Source: Fontibacterium meridianamericanum
GTDB taxonomy: Bacteria; Pseudomonadota; Alphaproteobacteria; Pelagibacterales; Pelagibacteraceae
Length of the DNA stretch: 64,000 nucleotides
Direction of reading: 5' to 3'
Assembly: GCA_965235635.1 (NCBI GenBank)
Contig: CBDDYR010000002.1
Span: 62,001 to 126,000, forward strand
A program made the position numbers and the translations under genes. The notes under the pieces are model-generated. The model ran no database searches, had not been told where the DNA came from, and was given only the letters and a program-made list of their open reading frames with translations. How positions within the stretch are numbered: the first letter of the stretch is position 1; each line of letters begins with the position of its first letter. Positions 51,709-60,468 of this stretch are shown here, one piece after another.

Positions 51709-53004
51709 ATGATCTCAAGATATTCACGCGAACAAATCGCAAAAATTTGGCAACCTGAAAATAAATATAAAATTTGGTTAGATATTGAGATCTATGCAGC
51801 AGAAGCCATGGAAAAATTTAAAATTATTCCAAAAGGCATTGCTAAGGAAATAAGAAGAAAAGCCAAAATTAATCCTGATAGAATTGATCAAATAGAAAAA
51901 AAAGTAAAACATGATGTAATTGCTTTTCTAACTTCAATTACTGAAAAAGTTGGTCAAAAAGCAAAATTCTTACATCAGGGGATGACATCTTCTGATGTAT
52001 TAGACACTTGTTTTAATATTCAACTTTATCAATCAGGAAAAATTATTTTAAAAGATTTAGAAGATCTTTTAAAAATTTTAAAAACAAAATCTATAAAATA
52101 TAAAAAAACAGTTTGTGTAGGAAGAAGTCATGGAATTCATGCAGAGCCTATAACATTTGGACTAAAACTCCTTACTTATTACGCAGAATTTAAAAGAAAT
52201 AAAAATAGAATGGAACAAGCAATAAATGAAATATCAACTTGTGCGATCTCAGGAGCTGTTGGAACGTTTGCTCATATCAATCCGGGAATTGAACAATATG
52301 TTGCAAAAAAATTAAAATTTAAAGCAGAGCCGATATCAACACAAGTAATTCCTCGAGATCGTCACGCCTATTTCTTTAGTGTTCTTGCAATAATAGCATC
52401 TTCTGCTGAGAGATTAGCAACAGAAATAAGACATTTGCAAAGAACTGAAGTTTTAGAAGTTGAAGAATATTTTTCAGCTGGACAAAAAGGTTCTTCAGCA
52501 ATGCCACATAAAAGAAATCCAGTTTTGTCTGAAAATATTACAGGACTTGCGAGATTAATTAGAAGTTATGCTTATCCTGCTTTAGAAAATGTCATTCTGT
52601 GGCACGAGAGAGATATTAGTCATTCAAGTGTTGAAAGAAATATTGGACCAGATGCAACAGTTACTATGGATTTTATTTTATCAAGACTTGCTAGCGTAAT
52701 TCAAAATTTAGTCGTTTATCCAAAAAATATGCAAAAAAATTTAGAAAAATTTAACGGACTTATTTTTTCTCAAAATGTTCTTTTAAAATTAACTCAAAAA
52801 GGAATGACAAGAGAACTTGCTTATAAAGTCGTTCAAAAGAATGCTATGAAGACATGGTCTTCAAATGAAAGTTTTTTTGATAACTTAAACAATGATAAAC
52901 AAATTAAATCTAAATTATCCACAGAAGATCTTAAGAAATTATTCAACATGAATTCTCATTTAAGATACATTAATACTATCTACGGAAGAGTGTTTAAAAG
53001 CTGA
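51709..53004 (+). CDS. purB: Adenylosuccinate lyase
   Basis: Fumarase/aspartase-superfamily lyase acting twice in purine synthesis (SAICAR to AICAR, and adenylosuccinate to AMP). MTSSDVLDTCFN near residues 91-102, GRSHGIHAEPITFG near 138-151 with a catalytic His, and the signature loop SAGQKGSSAMPHKRNP near 255-270 with the catalytic Ser. Length 431, the type I form common in alphaproteobacteria and Gram-positives. Stop overlaps the purC ATG by one base (TGATG). Confidence 0.97.
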   Translation: MISRYSREQIAKIWQPENKYKIWLDIEIYAAEAMEKFKIIPKGIAKEIRRKAKINPDRIDQIEKKVKHDVIAFLTSITEKVGQKAKFLHQGMTSSDVLDTCFNIQLYQSGKIILKDLEDLLKILKTKSIKYKKTVCVGRSHGIHAEPITFGLKLLTYYAEFKRNKNRMEQAINEISTCAISGAVGTFAHINPGIEQYVAKKLKFKAEPISTQVIPRDRHAYFFSVLAIIASSAERLATEIRHLQRTEVLEVEEYFSAGQKGSSAMPHKRNPVLSENITGLARLIRSYAYPALENVILWHERDISHSSVERNIGPDATVTMDFILSRLASVIQNLVVYPKNMQKNLEKFNGLIFSQNVLLKLTQKGMTRELAYKVVQKNAMKTWSSNESFFDNLNNDKQIKSKLSTEDLKKLFNMNSHLRYINTIYGRVFKS

Positions 53005-53792
53005 TGGCTAAAGGAAAACAAATATACGAAGGAAAAGCTAAAATTTTGTACGAAGGACCTGAAAAAGGAACTTTAATTCAATATTTCAAGGATGATGCAA
53101 CCGCTTTTAATAATAAAAAAAAAGCAATTATTGACGGCAAAGGTGTTTTAAATAATAGAATTTCTGAATTTCTATTATCTCAATTAAATCAAATAGGAAT
53201 TAAAACGCATTTTATAAAAAGATTAAATATGCGTGAACAGCTTATTAAATCTTTGGAGATCATTCCAATTGAAGTCGTTGTTAGAAATATCGCGGCTGGA
53301 ACTTTTTCAACTAGATTAGGGATTAGTGAAGGAACAGATCTTAGCAAACCTATTTTGGAATTTTATTATAAAAACGATGAACTTGGTGATCCATTAGTTA
53401 ATGAAGAACATATTCTTGCTTTAAACTGGGCAACTCAAACTGAATTGATGCATATCTCTGAACAGGCTTTAAGAATTAATGATTTTTTAGTTGGTTTATT
53501 TAGAGGAATTGGAATTAAACTTGTAGATTTTAAATTAGAATTTGGAAGACAATGGAATGGTGATGACGTTGAAGTTTTTTTAGCTGACGAAATTAGTCCT
53601 GACACATGTAGACTGTGGGATGTAAAAGATGAAAGAAAATTAGATAAAGATAGATTTAGAAGAGACCTTGGAGGATTAGTTGAAGCATATCAAGAGGTTG
53701 CCCGTCGTCTTGGAATCATGCCAGAAGGTTCTAATATTAAAGAAATCAAAACAGGTGTTTCAAAAAATTTAACCGCATTAAAAAAAAAGTAA
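53004..53792 (+). CDS. purC: SAICAR synthetase
   Basis: ATP-dependent joining of CAIR and aspartate in purine synthesis, directly followed chemically by PurB. IYEGKAKILYEGPEKGTLIQ start, the block IPIEVVVRNIAAGTFSTRLG near residues 90-109 and DFKLEFGR near 181 with ADEISPDTCRLWD near 197-209 (family signatures). Length 262. Four bases before purS. Confidence 0.97.
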   Translation: MAKGKQIYEGKAKILYEGPEKGTLIQYFKDDATAFNNKKKAIIDGKGVLNNRISEFLLSQLNQIGIKTHFIKRLNMREQLIKSLEIIPIEVVVRNIAAGTFSTRLGISEGTDLSKPILEFYYKNDELGDPLVNEEHILALNWATQTELMHISEQALRINDFLVGLFRGIGIKLVDFKLEFGRQWNGDDVEVFLADEISPDTCRLWDVKDERKLDKDRFRRDLGGLVEAYQEVARRLGIMPEGSNIKEIKTGVSKNLTALKKK

Positions 53793-53796
53793 AAAC

Positions 53797-54042
53797 TTGA
53801 AATTACAAGTCATTGTTACATTAAAAAAAGACGTTTTAGATCCCCAAGGTTCTGCAATTAAAAACTCATTATCTAACATGGGTTTTAAAAATATTGAAAG
53901 TTTAAGACAAGGAAAAACATTTGAAATAATTGTTAAAGAAAAAGATGAAAAAGTTGCTCTTTCTAAAGCTAAAGATATGTGTGAAAAACTTTTAGCAAAT
54001 CTTACGATCGAGGACTATTCAGTAAAAGCCATTAAAGAATGA
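53797..54042 (+). CDS. purS: Phosphoribosylformylglycinamidine synthase subunit PurS
   Basis: Small subunit that bridges PurQ and PurL in the three-part FGAM synthase. LDPQGSAIKNSLSNMGFKNI and LRQGKTFEIIV are typical, and 81 residues is the usual length. The start is a TTG at 53797 giving MKLQVIVTLKKD; no ATG fits. Overlaps purQ by four bases (ATGA). Confidence 0.95.
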   Translation: MKLQVIVTLKKDVLDPQGSAIKNSLSNMGFKNIESLRQGKTFEIIVKEKDEKVALSKAKDMCEKLLANLTIEDYSVKAIKE

Positions 54043-54713
54043 AAGCCAGCGTCATTGTTTTTCCTGGCTCCAATTGTGATCGTGATGTTAAAATTTCTCT
54101 TGAGAAATTTGGTATAAAAACATCCATGGTATGGCATGCGGATACCAAACTTCCAAAATCAGATCTTGTCGTTCTTCCAGGAGGTTTTTCATATGGAGAC
54201 TATTTAAGATGCGGAAGTATTGCCTCTAAATCAAAAATTATGAAAGAAATTATGATTCACTCTAAAAAAGGTCGTTTAGTAATGGGTATTTGTAACGGTT
54301 TCCAAGTCCTTGTTGAATCTCAACTTTTACCAGGTGTTTTAATAAGAAACATTAATCTTAAATTTATATGCAAGAATGTAACTGTAAAAGTTACTAATAA
54401 TAAAACAAATTTTACATCTAAAACAATTAGAAATTCTATTCTTGAAATTCCAATAGCTCATAATGAAGGTAATTATTTTGCAAGCAAAAATATAATTAAT
54501 GAGCTTGAAGATAATAATCAAATTGTACTTCAGTATTGTGATGCTTCCGGAAATATTACTGAACAATGCAATCCAAATGGCTCCATTAAAAATATTGCAG
54601 GTATTGTAAATAAAAAAGGGAATGTATTTGGTCTTATGCCTCATCCTGAAAGAGCATCCGATGAACTATTGGGTGGTATGGATGGATCATTAATTTTCAA
54701 ATCATTAAAATAA
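54039..54713 (+). CDS. purQ: Phosphoribosylformylglycinamidine synthase subunit PurQ
   Basis: Class I glutaminase subunit providing ammonia to PurL. FPGSNCDRDV at residues 8-17, VLPGGFSYGDYLRCG near 45-59, nucleophile Cys85 in MGICNGFQVL, and the His/Glu pair in MPHPERASDELLGG near the C-terminus. Length 224. Two bases before purL. Confidence 0.97.
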   Translation: MKASVIVFPGSNCDRDVKISLEKFGIKTSMVWHADTKLPKSDLVVLPGGFSYGDYLRCGSIASKSKIMKEIMIHSKKGRLVMGICNGFQVLVESQLLPGVLIRNINLKFICKNVTVKVTNNKTNFTSKTIRNSILEIPIAHNEGNYFASKNIINELEDNNQIVLQYCDASGNITEQCNPNGSIKNIAGIVNKKGNVFGLMPHPERASDELLGGMDGSLIFKSLK

Positions 54714-54715
54714 TT

Positions 54716-56909
54716 ATGCAAGAAGTTAATCACGAACTCGCAATAAAACACGGTCTCACAACAGAAGAATATAATAAAATTATTAAATTAATGGGTAGAA
54801 ATCCAAATTTAGTAGAGCTTGGAATTTTTTCAGCAATGTGGAATGAGCACTGTTCTTATAAATCCTCAAGAATTTGGCTACAAACCTTACCTACAAAAAA
54901 TAAATATGTAATTCAAGGACCTGGTGAAAATGCAGGTGTCGTTGATTTTGGTGACGGTGATGTTGTTATTTTTAAAATTGAAAGCCACAACCACCCTTCT
55001 TTTATTGAGCCATATCAAGGAGCTGCAACTGGTGTTGGGGGTATATTAAGAGATGTTTTTACAATGGGAGCGAGACCGGTTGCAAATCTAAATTCTATAA
55101 GGTTTGGCTCCCCTAATCATGAAAAAACAAAATATTTATTAAATGGGGTTGTTTCTGGAATTGGTGGATATGGAAATTGCATAGGCGTTCCAACGGTTGG
55201 TGGGGAAACTGAATTTGACGAGTGTTATAATGGTAACATTTTAGTTAATGCAATGAATATTGGTGTTGCTAAAAAAAATAAAGTTTTTTACTCAATTGCA
55301 AGTGGTGTCGGCAACCCTGTTGTTTATGTTGGATCAAAAACAGGTAGAGATGGAATTCATGGCGCAACAATGGCATCAGCTGAATTTGACGAAGACTCTG
55401 AGTCAAAAAAACCCACCGTTCAAGTTGGGGATCCTTTTACTGAAAAATTATTATTAGAGGCATGTCTAGAATTAATGCAAAAAAAATCTATCGTTTCAAT
55501 TCAAGATATGGGCGCTGCTGGTCTTACTTCTTCCTCAATAGAAATGGCATCAAAAGGTAACCTTGGAATTAAAATAAATTTAAATTTAATTCCTTGTAGA
55601 GAAAATAACATGACTCCCTATGAAATTATGCTCTCTGAAAGTCAGGAACGAATGTTAATGGTTTTAAAAAAAGGTAAAGAAAAAGAAGCTAGAAAAATAT
55701 TTGAAAAATGGGGGTTAGATTTTGCTATTATAGGACAATTAACAAATTCCAAGAAACTTGAACTTGAATTTAATAAAAAAAATGTATGTAGCATTCCAAT
55801 TCATTCATTAGGTGATAATGCGCCTAAATATAAAAGAGATTTTATAACTTATAACTATCCAAAAATAATTAATTACGACTCTGATATTGAAAAATTAGAT
55901 ATTAAAGACTCCTTAATTAAAATTTTATCACATCATAATTACTCAAATAAGTCATGGGTATGGGAACAGTATGATCATATGGTGATGACAGATACAATTC
56001 AAAAACCAGGTGGCGACTCTGCTGTTATTCGCTACCATGGAAAAAATAAAGGAATAGCTGCCACAGTGGATTGTGTACCAAGATATTGTAAAGCACATCC
56101 TAAATCAGGAGCTATGCAAGCTGTTTGTGAAACTTGGAGAAATTTAATTTCAGTGGGTGCTCAACCGATTGCTATTACAAATTGCTTAAATTTTGGAAAT
56201 CCTGAAAAAAAAGAAATTATGGGTCAGTTTGTAGACAGTATTAATGGAATGAGAGAAGCTTGCGAAGCATTAAATTACCCAGTGATATCTGGAAATGTAT
56301 CTTTATATAATGAAACAAATGGTGTTGCTATTTATCCCAACGCCAACAATCGGTGGAGTTGGTCTTTTAAAAAATATTAATCATATGATGACATTTAATT
56401 TTAAAAATACAGAAAATATAATTGTTGTTGTGGGAGAAACATCAGGTCATTTAAGTCAGAGTGCTTTAATTTATGATGTCATAGGAAATAAGGAAGGTCC
56501 TCCTCCTCAAATTAATTTAAAAGAAGAAAAAAAAAATGGTCTTTTTATTAGCGATTTAATCAAAAGCAAATTAGTTGCTGCAGTTCATGACATTTCTCAC
56601 GGTGGAATAATAGTTACAGTTGCTGAAATGTGTATGGCATCTAATATCGGCGCAAAAATCAAAGTTTCGGGATCAAATAGTGATAAAATCAAATATTTGT
56701 TCTCAGAGGATCAAGCTAGATATTTAATTGAAATTAGTAAGAAAGATTTAGAAAAAATAAAAAAAATTGCAAATACCAAAAATATTAAAATAGATATTAT
56801 TGGTAATACTCAAAGTGAGATATTTGAAGTAGAGAATGATTTAAAAATTAGTGTTAAAGAATTGAAGACAAAAAATGAAAGTTGGTTTAAAAATTATAAC
56901 AAAAACTAA
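54716..56909 (+). CDS. purL: Phosphoribosylformylglycinamidine synthase subunit PurL, frameshifted
   Basis: Synthetase subunit that makes FGAM from FGAR, ATP and ammonia. The first 540 or so residues are intact: NEHCSYKSSR near 42-51, GPGENAGVVDFGDG, ESHNHPSFIEPYQGAATGVGGILRD and VQDMGAAGLTSS-type block (QDMGAAGLTSSS). The frame then breaks at AIYPNANNRW, while YPTPTIGGVGLL continues in the next frame, including AVHDISHGG near the end. Removing one C from CCC at 56336-56338 restores TAT-CCA-ACG-CCA and one 730-residue protein, the normal small-PurL length. Since purB, C, S and Q are intact, a sequencing error is the simplest reading. Confidence 0.93.
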
Positions 56910-56911
56910 CT

Positions 56912-57142
56912 ATGGCTATTAAACAAGAAGAAATTCATAAATTATTAAAAGAAGGATTTCCAGATGCAGATATTGAAATAAATGATCTAGCAGGTGACGA
57001 TAATCATTATTCTGCTAAAATTAAATCTGCAAAATTTAAAGGCAAGACTAGAGTTCAGCAGCATCAAATGGTATATGCTTCTCTTAAAGGAAAAATGGGA
57101 AATGAATTACACGCATTAGCACTAACAACCGAAGAAAAATAA
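56912..57142 (+). CDS. BolA family protein
   Basis: Seventy-six residues with the BolA class II KH-like fold: FPDADIEINDLAGDDNHYSAKI and FKGKTRVQQHQMVYASLKGKMG with the conserved His of the QQHQMVY block that binds a [2Fe-2S] cluster together with a monothiol glutaredoxin. The neighbour two bases downstream is exactly such a glutaredoxin, so the pair probably acts in iron-sulfur trafficking or iron sensing. Two bases after purL. Confidence 0.93.
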   Translation: MAIKQEEIHKLLKEGFPDADIEINDLAGDDNHYSAKIKSAKFKGKTRVQQHQMVYASLKGKMGNELHALALTTEEK

Positions 57143-57143
57143 T

Positions 57144-57449
57144 ATGACTAATATTAATGAAAAAATAAAAGACATAATTAGTAAAAACGATGTTGTTTTA
57201 TTTATGAAAGGTACACCTGAAATGCCTCAATGTGGATTTTCAATGACTGTTAGTAATATTTTAAAAGAACTAAAAGTAAAATTTAATGGAGTGAATGTTT
57301 TGGCTGATCCTGAGATTAGACAAGGAATTAAAGACTTTAGTAATTGGCCAACTGTTCCTCAACTGTATGTTAAAGGAGAATTTATTGGTGGTTGCGATAT
57401 CGCTAAAGAAATGTACGAAAAAGGTGAATTACAAAAAATTCTAAAATAA
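57144..57449 (+). CDS. grxD: Monothiol glutaredoxin (CGFS type, Grx4-like)
   Basis: One hundred and one residues. The CGFS active site is at residues 30-33 in MPQCGFSM, preceded by the glutathione-binding MKGTPE (21-26); WPTVPQLYVKGEFIGGCDI near 69-87 holds the cis-proline and the GG-C-D glutathione contacts. Monothiol glutaredoxins of this type carry and hand on [2Fe-2S] clusters, usually with BolA proteins. Adjacent to bolA with one base between. Confidence 0.96.
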   Translation: MTNINEKIKDIISKNDVVLFMKGTPEMPQCGFSMTVSNILKELKVKFNGVNVLADPEIRQGIKDFSNWPTVPQLYVKGEFIGGCDIAKEMYEKGELQKILK

Positions 57450-57453
57450 AAAA

Positions 57454-58071
57454 CTATCTAGAATAATATTCAACAACTAACTTAGGTTCCATTTGTACTG
57501 GATATGGAATCTGATCATATTTTGGAACTTTATTAAATTTTGCAGTCATTTTTTTATGATCAGCAATAATATATTCTGGTACTTCTCTTTCTTTACTTTG
57601 TGTTGCTCCAATAATTGGTATTGATTGTTTAAATGAGTCTTTAATTTCAACTTCATCATTTTCAGAAACTAAATAACTAGAAATATTTACTTTCTTTCCA
57701 TTCACTTTTACTTTTCCATGGTTAATCATTTGTCGCGCCGCAAAAACAGTGATTGCAAATTTTGCTCTATAAATAACTGCATCCAATCTTCTTTCAAGTA
57801 AGCCAACTAAGTTTTCCCCTGTGTCCCCTTTTTTCTTATAAGCTTTTCTAAAAAGATTTCTAAATTGTCTTTCACTCATATTACCATAATAACTTTTTAA
57901 TTTTTGCTTAGCTTGTAATTGAATATTGTAATCTGAAGGTTTGCCTTTACTTCTTTGTCCATGTTGACCTGGACGATATGCTCTTGTGTTGAAAGGACTT
58001 TTGGGTCTTCCCCAAAGGTTTACGCCAAGTCTTCTATCAACTTTATGAGTAGAATTAATTCTTTTTGTCAT
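57454..58071 (-). CDS. rpsD: 30S ribosomal protein S4
   Basis: Assembly-initiating small-subunit protein. KVDRRLGVNLWGRPKSPF near residues 9-26, the S4 RNA-binding domain with LERRLDAVIYRAKFA near 92-106 and VNGKKVNISSYLVSENDEVEI, then LVVEYYSR at the end. Length 205. Unlike in E. coli it is outside the alpha operon (rpsM-rpsK-rpoA-rplQ), over 50 kb away in this window, and has its own promoter directly upstream. Confidence 0.98.
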   Translation of the reverse strand: MTKRINSTHKVDRRLGVNLWGRPKSPFNTRAYRPGQHGQRSKGKPSDYNIQLQAKQKLKSYYGNMSERQFRNLFRKAYKKKGDTGENLVGLLERRLDAVIYRAKFAITVFAARQMINHGKVKVNGKKVNISSYLVSENDEVEIKDSFKQSIPIIGATQSKEREVPEYIIADHKKMTAKFNKVPKYDQIPYPVQMEPKLVVEYYSR

Positions 58072-58086
58072 TTTTTAAAGTGCCTT

Positions 58087-58115
58087 GTTATAATAACACC
58101 TATTCTTTTAGTCAA
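58087..58115 (-). promoter_or_regulatory. Sigma70-type promoter for rpsD
   Basis: Minus strand: -35 TTGACT (58115-58110), exactly 17 bases, -10 TATAAC (58092-58087); both differ from consensus at a single position. Transcription would start near 58080, about ten bases before the ATG at 58071, so there is almost no leader. It lies in the 61-base gap between trmJ and rpsD. Confidence 0.75.
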
Positions 58116-58132
58116 TGTTACACTCATTCTTT

Positions 58133-58864
58133 TCATTCTTTATATTTAATTAAAGAACTAATAACTCCTGATAAAGTTCTTATTTCCTGCGTAGAAAGAG
58201 AGCTTCGATGAAAAATATTTTTAACACTTCTAACCATTTGTTGTTTTTTTTCCTCTGGTTTCAAAAAACCTACTTTATCTAAATGAGATATTAAAAAATC
58301 TAAAAAAGTATTTACTTCTTTCTTTTTTGCATCCTCGCTTCTATATAAATTCTTAACAATAGGCTCAAATTTTTTTGAAGCAATAAATAATTCAAAAGCA
58401 AAAATGGTCACTGCATGTGATAAATTTAATGATTTAAACTTATTGCTTGTTGGTATATTAACTAAATAATTAGCATTAATAAGATCATCATTGCTTAATC
58501 CAGATGCCTCGGGTCCAAAAAAAATTCCACTTTTTTTATAGAGGGCACTTTGTTTTTTTATAATCTTAACTGCTTCATTTAAATCAATAATTTTTTTATT
58601 AACTGATCGACTTCTTGATGTGGTTGCAAAAACATAATCTAAATCAGAAACAGCCTGATCATTATTAGAGAATACTTTTGCTTTATGTACGATATCTTTA
58701 GCATCTACTGCTGTGTAGCTTGCGCTTTTATTTGGCCAACTATCTCGTGGTGATACTAATCTTAAATTTTCAAAATTAAAATTTTTTAGCGATCTTGCGG
58801 TAGCTCCTATATTTTCTCCAAGTTGAGGTCTAACTAAAATAAAATAAATATTTTTAAATAACAT
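58133..58864 (-). CDS. trmJ: tRNA/rRNA 2'-O-methyltransferase, TrmJ-like SPOUT family
   Basis: SPOUT-fold methylase, probably acting on tRNA position 32. FILVRPQLGENIGATARSLKNF near residues 8-29 (motif 1), IFFGPEASGLSNDDL near 117-131 (motif 2) and SLNLSHAVTIFAFELF near 145-160 (motif 3). The C-terminal helical part (to 243) with FLDFLISHLDKVGFL and IFHRSSLSTQEIRTLSGVI is characteristic of TrmJ. Start shares one base with the cimA stop. Confidence 0.88.
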   Translation of the reverse strand: MLFKNIYFILVRPQLGENIGATARSLKNFNFENLRLVSPRDSWPNKSASYTAVDAKDIVHKAKVFSNNDQAVSDLDYVFATTSRSRSVNKKIIDLNEAVKIIKKQSALYKKSGIFFGPEASGLSNDDLINANYLVNIPTSNKFKSLNLSHAVTIFAFELFIASKKFEPIVKNLYRSEDAKKKEVNTFLDFLISHLDKVGFLKPEEKKQQMVRSVKNIFHRSSLSTQEIRTLSGVISSLIKYKE

Positions 58865-60468
58865 TACAAGTTTGCAGGCGCCTTATCTTTATACAACTTG
58901 TAATCAATGCTATCTATTAATGCTCTAAATGAAGCTTCAATTATATTTGGAGAAACCCCAATGGTAAACCACACATCTCCGGTATTATCTGTGCTCTCAA
59001 TTGATACTCGAGTAATAGCATTGGTACCTGTGTTTAAAATTCTTACTTTATAGTCAACTAATCTTAAATCTTTTAGATACTCGCTATATTTTCCAATTTT
59101 ATTTACATTTGATCTAATTGCATTGTCAATTGCATTAACTGGTCCATTGCCTGATCCTTCACAAGTGATATCTTTTTTATCAACTTGTAAAACAACTGTT
59201 GCATAAGAATTAACAAGATCATTGTCATTACTTTTACTAACCTTAACCTCGTATTTTTTAATATTTAGATAATTTGGAACTTCACCCAACAATCTTCTAG
59301 TTAATAATTCAAACGATGCATCTGCTCCGTCATAAGCATACCCAATAAATTCTCTATCTTTGACCTGATCTAGTAATTTTTGAACTTTTGGATCATCTTT
59401 ATTAATTTTAATATTTAACTTTTCTAATCTTGATAAAATATTTGATCTTCCTGATTGATCAGAAACAACAATATTTCTTTTATTACCAATAGACTCTGGA
59501 ACAATATGCTCATAGGTTTTTGGATTTTTTTCGACAGCAGAAACATGAAGACCGCCTTTATGAGAGAAAGCTGAAGCTCCAACATAAGCAGCATGATTAT
59601 TAGGCTTTCTATTTAATATTTCATCTAACAATCTAGAACACTCGGTCAAGTACTTCACTTTTTTTTCTTCTACTGAAATATCAAATTTATCTTTGAAATA
59701 TTTTTTAAATAACAATGTTGGAATAATAGATACAATATTTGCATTTCCACATCTCTCGCCCAAACCATTTAATGTTCCCTGTACTTGTCTTACTCCTGAT
59801 CTTACTGCAGCAAGTGTATTTGCTACTGCATTTTCTGTATCATTGTGAGTATGAATACCTAAATTCTTCCCTGGAATAATTTTTGTAATATCACTTACAA
59901 TTTCTTCAATCTCAAATGGCAATGTTCCGCCATTAGTATCACATAGAACAATCCACCTCGCTCCACTATCATAGGCTGAACGGATACATTTTAGTGCATA
60001 ATCTTTATTATTTTTATAACCATCAAAAAAATGTTCTGCATCGAACATGTACTCTCTATTATTTTTTACAAAATGTTTTGTGGTATCCACAATATTTTCT
60101 AAATTTTCTTCCTTCGAAATTCCTAAAGCGATGTCGACGTGAAAGTCCCATGTTTTTCCTACAATACAAACAGACTTAGTATTAGAGTTTAAAATTGCTG
60201 AAAGACCAGGATCATTCTCAGCACTTCTGCCAGATTTTTTTGTCATTCCAAAAGCTACTAAAGTAGAATTAGATAATTTTGGAGGTTTGTTAAAAAAATT
60301 AGTATCAGTTGGATTAGCCCCTGGCCATCCTGCTTCAATATAATCAACTCCTAATTTAGATAGTGCGACAGCAATTCGATTCTTTTCATCCATAGAAAAA
60401 TCAACACCCTGCGTTTGAGCTCCATCTCTTAAGGTAGTGTCAAATATGTAAATTTTTTCTTTGTTCAT
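58864..60468 (-). CDS. cimA: (R)-citramalate synthase
   Basis: Condenses pyruvate and acetyl-CoA to citramalate, the threonine-independent route to 2-oxobutyrate and isoleucine. IFDTTLRDGAQTQGVDFS near residues 8-25, HTHNDTENAVANTLAAV near 201-217, QGTLNGLGERCGNANI near 224-239, HKGGLHVSAV, and a C-terminal regulatory (LeuA-dimer) domain to residue 534. The unusual YIEAGWPGANPTD and the length fit the CimA/2-isopropylmalate-like subgroup that lacks leucine specificity; pure homocitrate or isopropylmalate synthases differ there. One-base overlaps with cysS and trmJ. Confidence 0.92.
   Translation of the reverse strand: MNKEKIYIFDTTLRDGAQTQGVDFSMDEKNRIAVALSKLGVDYIEAGWPGANPTDTNFFNKPPKLSNSTLVAFGMTKKSGRSAENDPGLSAILNSNTKSVCIVGKTWDFHVDIALGISKEENLENIVDTTKHFVKNNREYMFDAEHFFDGYKNNKDYALKCIRSAYDSGARWIVLCDTNGGTLPFEIEEIVSDITKIIPGKNLGIHTHNDTENAVANTLAAVRSGVRQVQGTLNGLGERCGNANIVSIIPTLLFKKYFKDKFDISVEEKKVKYLTECSRLLDEILNRKPNNHAAYVGASAFSHKGGLHVSAVEKNPKTYEHIVPESIGNKRNIVVSDQSGRSNILSRLEKLNIKINKDDPKVQKLLDQVKDREFIGYAYDGADASFELLTRRLLGEVPNYLNIKKYEVKVSKSNDNDLVNSYATVVLQVDKKDITCEGSGNGPVNAIDNAIRSNVNKIGKYSEYLKDLRLVDYKVRILNTGTNAITRVSIESTDNTGDVWFTIGVSPNIIEASFRALIDSIDYKLYKDKAPANL

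Noticed and set aside
56295..56909. The 3' part of purL as a separate small gene with its own ATG
   Set aside because: Its first residues (MYLYIMKQMVLLFIP) are the out-of-frame reading of conserved PurL sequence; homology begins only at PTPTIGG, exactly where the frameshift repair joins it.
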